A DNA stretch of 15,905 bases, taken from NCBI GenBank assembly GCA_028748945.1, contig JAQTOL010000020.1, positions 1 through 15,905 on the forward strand. Reading direction: 5' to 3'. The position numbers and the translations under genes were made by a program. The notes below the pieces were generated by a model, which saw nothing but the letters and a program-made list of their open reading frames with translations, did not search any database and was not told the origin of the DNA. Source of the stretch: Paludibacter sp. Its GTDB lineage: Bacteria; Bacteroidota; Bacteroidia; Bacteroidales; Paludibacteraceae. Shown here piece after piece: positions 13,849 to 15,905 of the stretch (position 1 is the stretch's first letter; each line of letters starts with the position of its first letter).

Positions 13849-15905
13849 ATGTATTACAGATTTACTTCCCCATTCCTTTTTATATTTCTATTTGCTTTAA
13901 TTATTTCTAATTCGATTAGTGCTACTATATTAAAGGGTAAAATATTAGATTCGAAGACAAATGAACCATTAACCGGCGCCATTTTTATTGATAAAAACAA
14001 TGCTGGTTTTTACGATGTTGCTACTCTTGATGGTTCATATAGTATTAAGAAAATCAATTCCGGTCAACATACTTTTATTGTCAAATACCTGGGTTATGTT
14101 TCACAGGAAAAAAAAATTACGGTTACTCAAAATAAAGATGTAATTATTCTCGATGTATTACTCGATCCGGAAGCAATCTCACTCAATCAGGTAGAAGTGT
14201 TTGCACAGCTGGACAGGGAAACATCACAGTCTGCAAGAAATTCCGAGAAAAATGCCGACAATTTGCTAAATGTAATTCCCGCCAAATCCATTGAATTATC
14301 TCCGGATATTACTGTAGCCAATGTTTTACAACGAGTTTCAGGAGTAACTGTTCAAAAGACCGCGAATAGCGGTGAGGGACAATATGCTATTATCAGGGGA
14401 ATGGACAAGAGATACAATTACACACTTGTAAATGGAATTAAAATCCCCAGTCCCAATGATAAAAACCGATACGTTCCAATGGATATATTTCCTGCTGAAA
14501 TAATTTCTCATCTGGATGTTATAAAAGCTTTGACACCTGATATGGAAGGTGATGCAATCGGTGGTGCAATGAATCTGCAATTGAAAGAGGCACCGGACAG
14601 GTTGTTGGTCAATGTTACCGGGTCAGCAGGATATAATTCGTTGTTTTTACAAAGACCATTTTACACGTTTGATAAAAGCGTAGTAAATTTAAAATCACCG
14701 GCTGAAATGTACGGTACAAACTATCACGTTAAACCAACTGATTTTCCAATTGAAAACCTGAAATTCAATCCAATTCATCCATTCCCGAATTTTAATGGTA
14801 GTTTCAGCATTGGGGACCGATTTTTCAATCGTAAATTAGGAATAATTCTTTCATTAAGCAATCAAAACAGTTTCAGTGGATCCGATGCCTTTGTTACGAT
14901 TCCAAGAGCACAACCCAATCCGGGGACTTTGCCTGCTTTTGAATCCAAGGAAAACCGGACTTATTCCACACAGCAAAACCGATTAGGAATTCATAATAAG
15001 ATTGATTTTCTACTGAACAGAAACAACACTTTAAGTTTGTACAATGCATACTTTGAACTGGATAAATACATTTCGAGACATTCGGTAGTTACTTCTCTTA
15101 GTACCGGAGTTGGAAACACTGAAACAAAGGACCGTTCACAAACTCAGTTGGAACGAATTTATAATTCCACACTTCAGGGAAAACATTCAATAAATGACAG
15201 GGTTTTTGTGGATTGGTCTGCGGCATATTCAAAAGCATGGGCCTACAGACCGGACGAAGTTGAATTACAATCAAACAGCACCAATATTGATAGTCCTATA
15301 TTACAGGGAATTACTCATAAATGGATGCATAACACCGATCGGGATTTAGCCGGATATTTAAATATTAGCTGGAAGCCTGAAAATTTATTCGAAAATACTG
15401 AAGTGAAAGCAGGAGGTATGTACAGGCATAAAAACAGAGAAAACTATTTCAATGAATATTCGCTCGATCCGGTTTTTGTGAATAATGCACCTCAATTGTT
15501 CACGACTATAGACAAGGCCAAATTTGCCTTTTCAGGTTACAATGCCGATTTAGGTAGCCCGGTCAATCAAAATGATTATACTGTTTCTGAAGATGTTGAT
15601 GCTTTTTATGGAGAAATAAAGACCAAAGTTTTAGATAAACTTAATATTCTGGCCGGTGTACGGGTTGAACAAACCAGATTGGCATACAATACTCCAATGC
15701 CCGAAACTTTTATCGGTAAATCCGGAAGTCAGGCCTATATGGATGTACTGCCCGGAATGCATTTAAAATACGAACTTACAAAAAAGCAGAATCTACGGCT
15801 AAGTTATTTCTCATCCATTTCCCGACCGGGTTATTTTGAGGTAATTCCTTATAATATCTCCGGAGAAACATTCGATGAAAAAGGGAATCCGTATTTAAGA
15901 AGATC
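13849..15905 (+). CDS. TonB-dependent outer-membrane receptor, 5' part
   Basis: Open from ATG 13849 to the window end, 685 codons, no stop; the 3' end lies outside. A signal peptide (FTSPFLFIFLFALIISNSISA) is followed at ~28-108 by a carboxypeptidase-regulatory-like domain (LKGKILDSKTNEPLTGAIF to VLLDPE). The plug domain at ~125-250 includes VANVLQRVSGVTV, IRGMDKRYNYTLVNG (from ~182) and DMEGDAIGGAMNLQLKEAP (to ~245). The remainder has alternating aromatic/polar strands typical of the beta-barrel, including GVRVEQTRL and LRLSYFSSISRPGYFE. It imports a ligand across the outer membrane using TonB energy. No SusD-type partner is seen in the window. The ligand is unknown; the upstream metallophosphoesterase and shared promoter motif hint at a phosphate-containing compound. 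It is probably a single-gene start of its own transcription unit. Confidence 0.92.
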   Translation, partial: MYYRFTSPFLFIFLFALIISNSISATILKGKILDSKTNEPLTGAIFIDKNNAGFYDVATLDGSYSIKKINSGQHTFIVKYLGYVSQEKKITVTQNKDVIILDVLLDPEAISLNQVEVFAQLDRETSQSARNSEKNADNLLNVIPAKSIELSPDITVANVLQRVSGVTVQKTANSGEGQYAIIRGMDKRYNYTLVNGIKIPSPNDKNRYVPMDIFPAEIISHLDVIKALTPDMEGDAIGGAMNLQLKEAPDRLLVNVTGSAGYNSLFLQRPFYTFDKSVVNLKSPAEMYGTNYHVKPTDFPIENLKFNPIHPFPNFNGSFSIGDRFFNRKLGIILSLSNQNSFSGSDAFVTIPRAQPNPGTLPAFESKENRTYSTQQNRLGIHNKIDFLLNRNNTLSLYNAYFELDKYISRHSVVTSLSTGVGNTETKDRSQTQLERIYNSTLQGKHSINDRVFVDWSAAYSKAWAYRPDEVELQSNSTNIDSPILQGITHKWMHNTDRDLAGYLNISWKPENLFENTEVKAGGMYRHKNRENYFNEYSLDPVFVNNAPQLFTTIDKAKFAFSGYNADLGSPVNQNDYTVSEDVDAFYGEIKTKVLDKLNILAGVRVEQTRLAYNTPMPETFIGKSGSQAYMDVLPGMHLKYELTKKQNLRLSYFSSISRPGYFEVIPYNISGETFDEKGNPYLRR

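Overview
The window looks like the chromosome of a Bacteroidota bacterium, probably of the Bacteroidales/Marinilabiliales type. The evidence is a type IX secretion (T9SS) C-terminal sorting domain, a TonB-dependent receptor with an N-terminal carboxypeptidase-regulatory-like domain, Bacteroidota-type -7 promoter boxes (TAnnTTTG), weak Shine-Dalgarno sequences and AT-rich intergenic DNA. No RNA gene, transposase, integrase or CRISPR array was seen.

Layout. (1) 1-434 is the 3' end of a secreted GH11 xylanase with a T9SS sorting domain. (2) 435-1076 is non-coding and holds a cluster of short GC-rich hairpins (601-817) resembling REP-type elements. (3) 1077-2564 encodes an FAD-dependent oxidoreductase of the phytoene-desaturase type. 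It is followed by two hairpins, a small one-helix membrane protein (2736-2897), and a Lys-rich coiled-coil protein (3131-3463). Four 8-mers spaced exactly 11 bp apart lie just upstream of the coiled-coil gene. (4) 3692-6139 encodes a large exported protein, a YncE-type beta-propeller joined to an alkaline-phosphatase/phosphoesterase domain. (5) 6339-9033 is a likely operon of an HD-domain protein, a CHAD-domain protein with a basic tail, and PPK2. (6) 9086-12121 on the minus strand is ppk1 followed by ppx. The two arms converge on a strong bidirectional terminator at 9039-9077. (7) 12425-13618 encodes a calcineurin-like metallophosphoesterase, probably a lipoprotein. (8) From 13849 a TonB-dependent receptor runs off the end of the window.

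How the genes fit together. The centre of the window is a polyphosphate (polyP) locus. PPK1 makes polyP from ATP, PPK2 moves phosphate between polyP and nucleotides, Ppx degrades polyP, and CHAD proteins attach to polyP granules. Around it sit a predicted periplasmic phosphoesterase, a surface or periplasmic metallophosphoesterase, and an outer-membrane receptor. One reading is a phosphorus island for release, uptake, storage and remobilisation. The polyP core rests on clear family motifs. The extension to the flanking genes is inference from position and from candidate regulatory repeats.

The points most worth following are the 11-bp phased repeats at 3069-3109, the similar 22-bp phased elements at 13705-13778, the basic tail of the CHAD protein, and the possibility that the Lys-rich coiled-coil protein belongs to the same phosphate/polyP biology.
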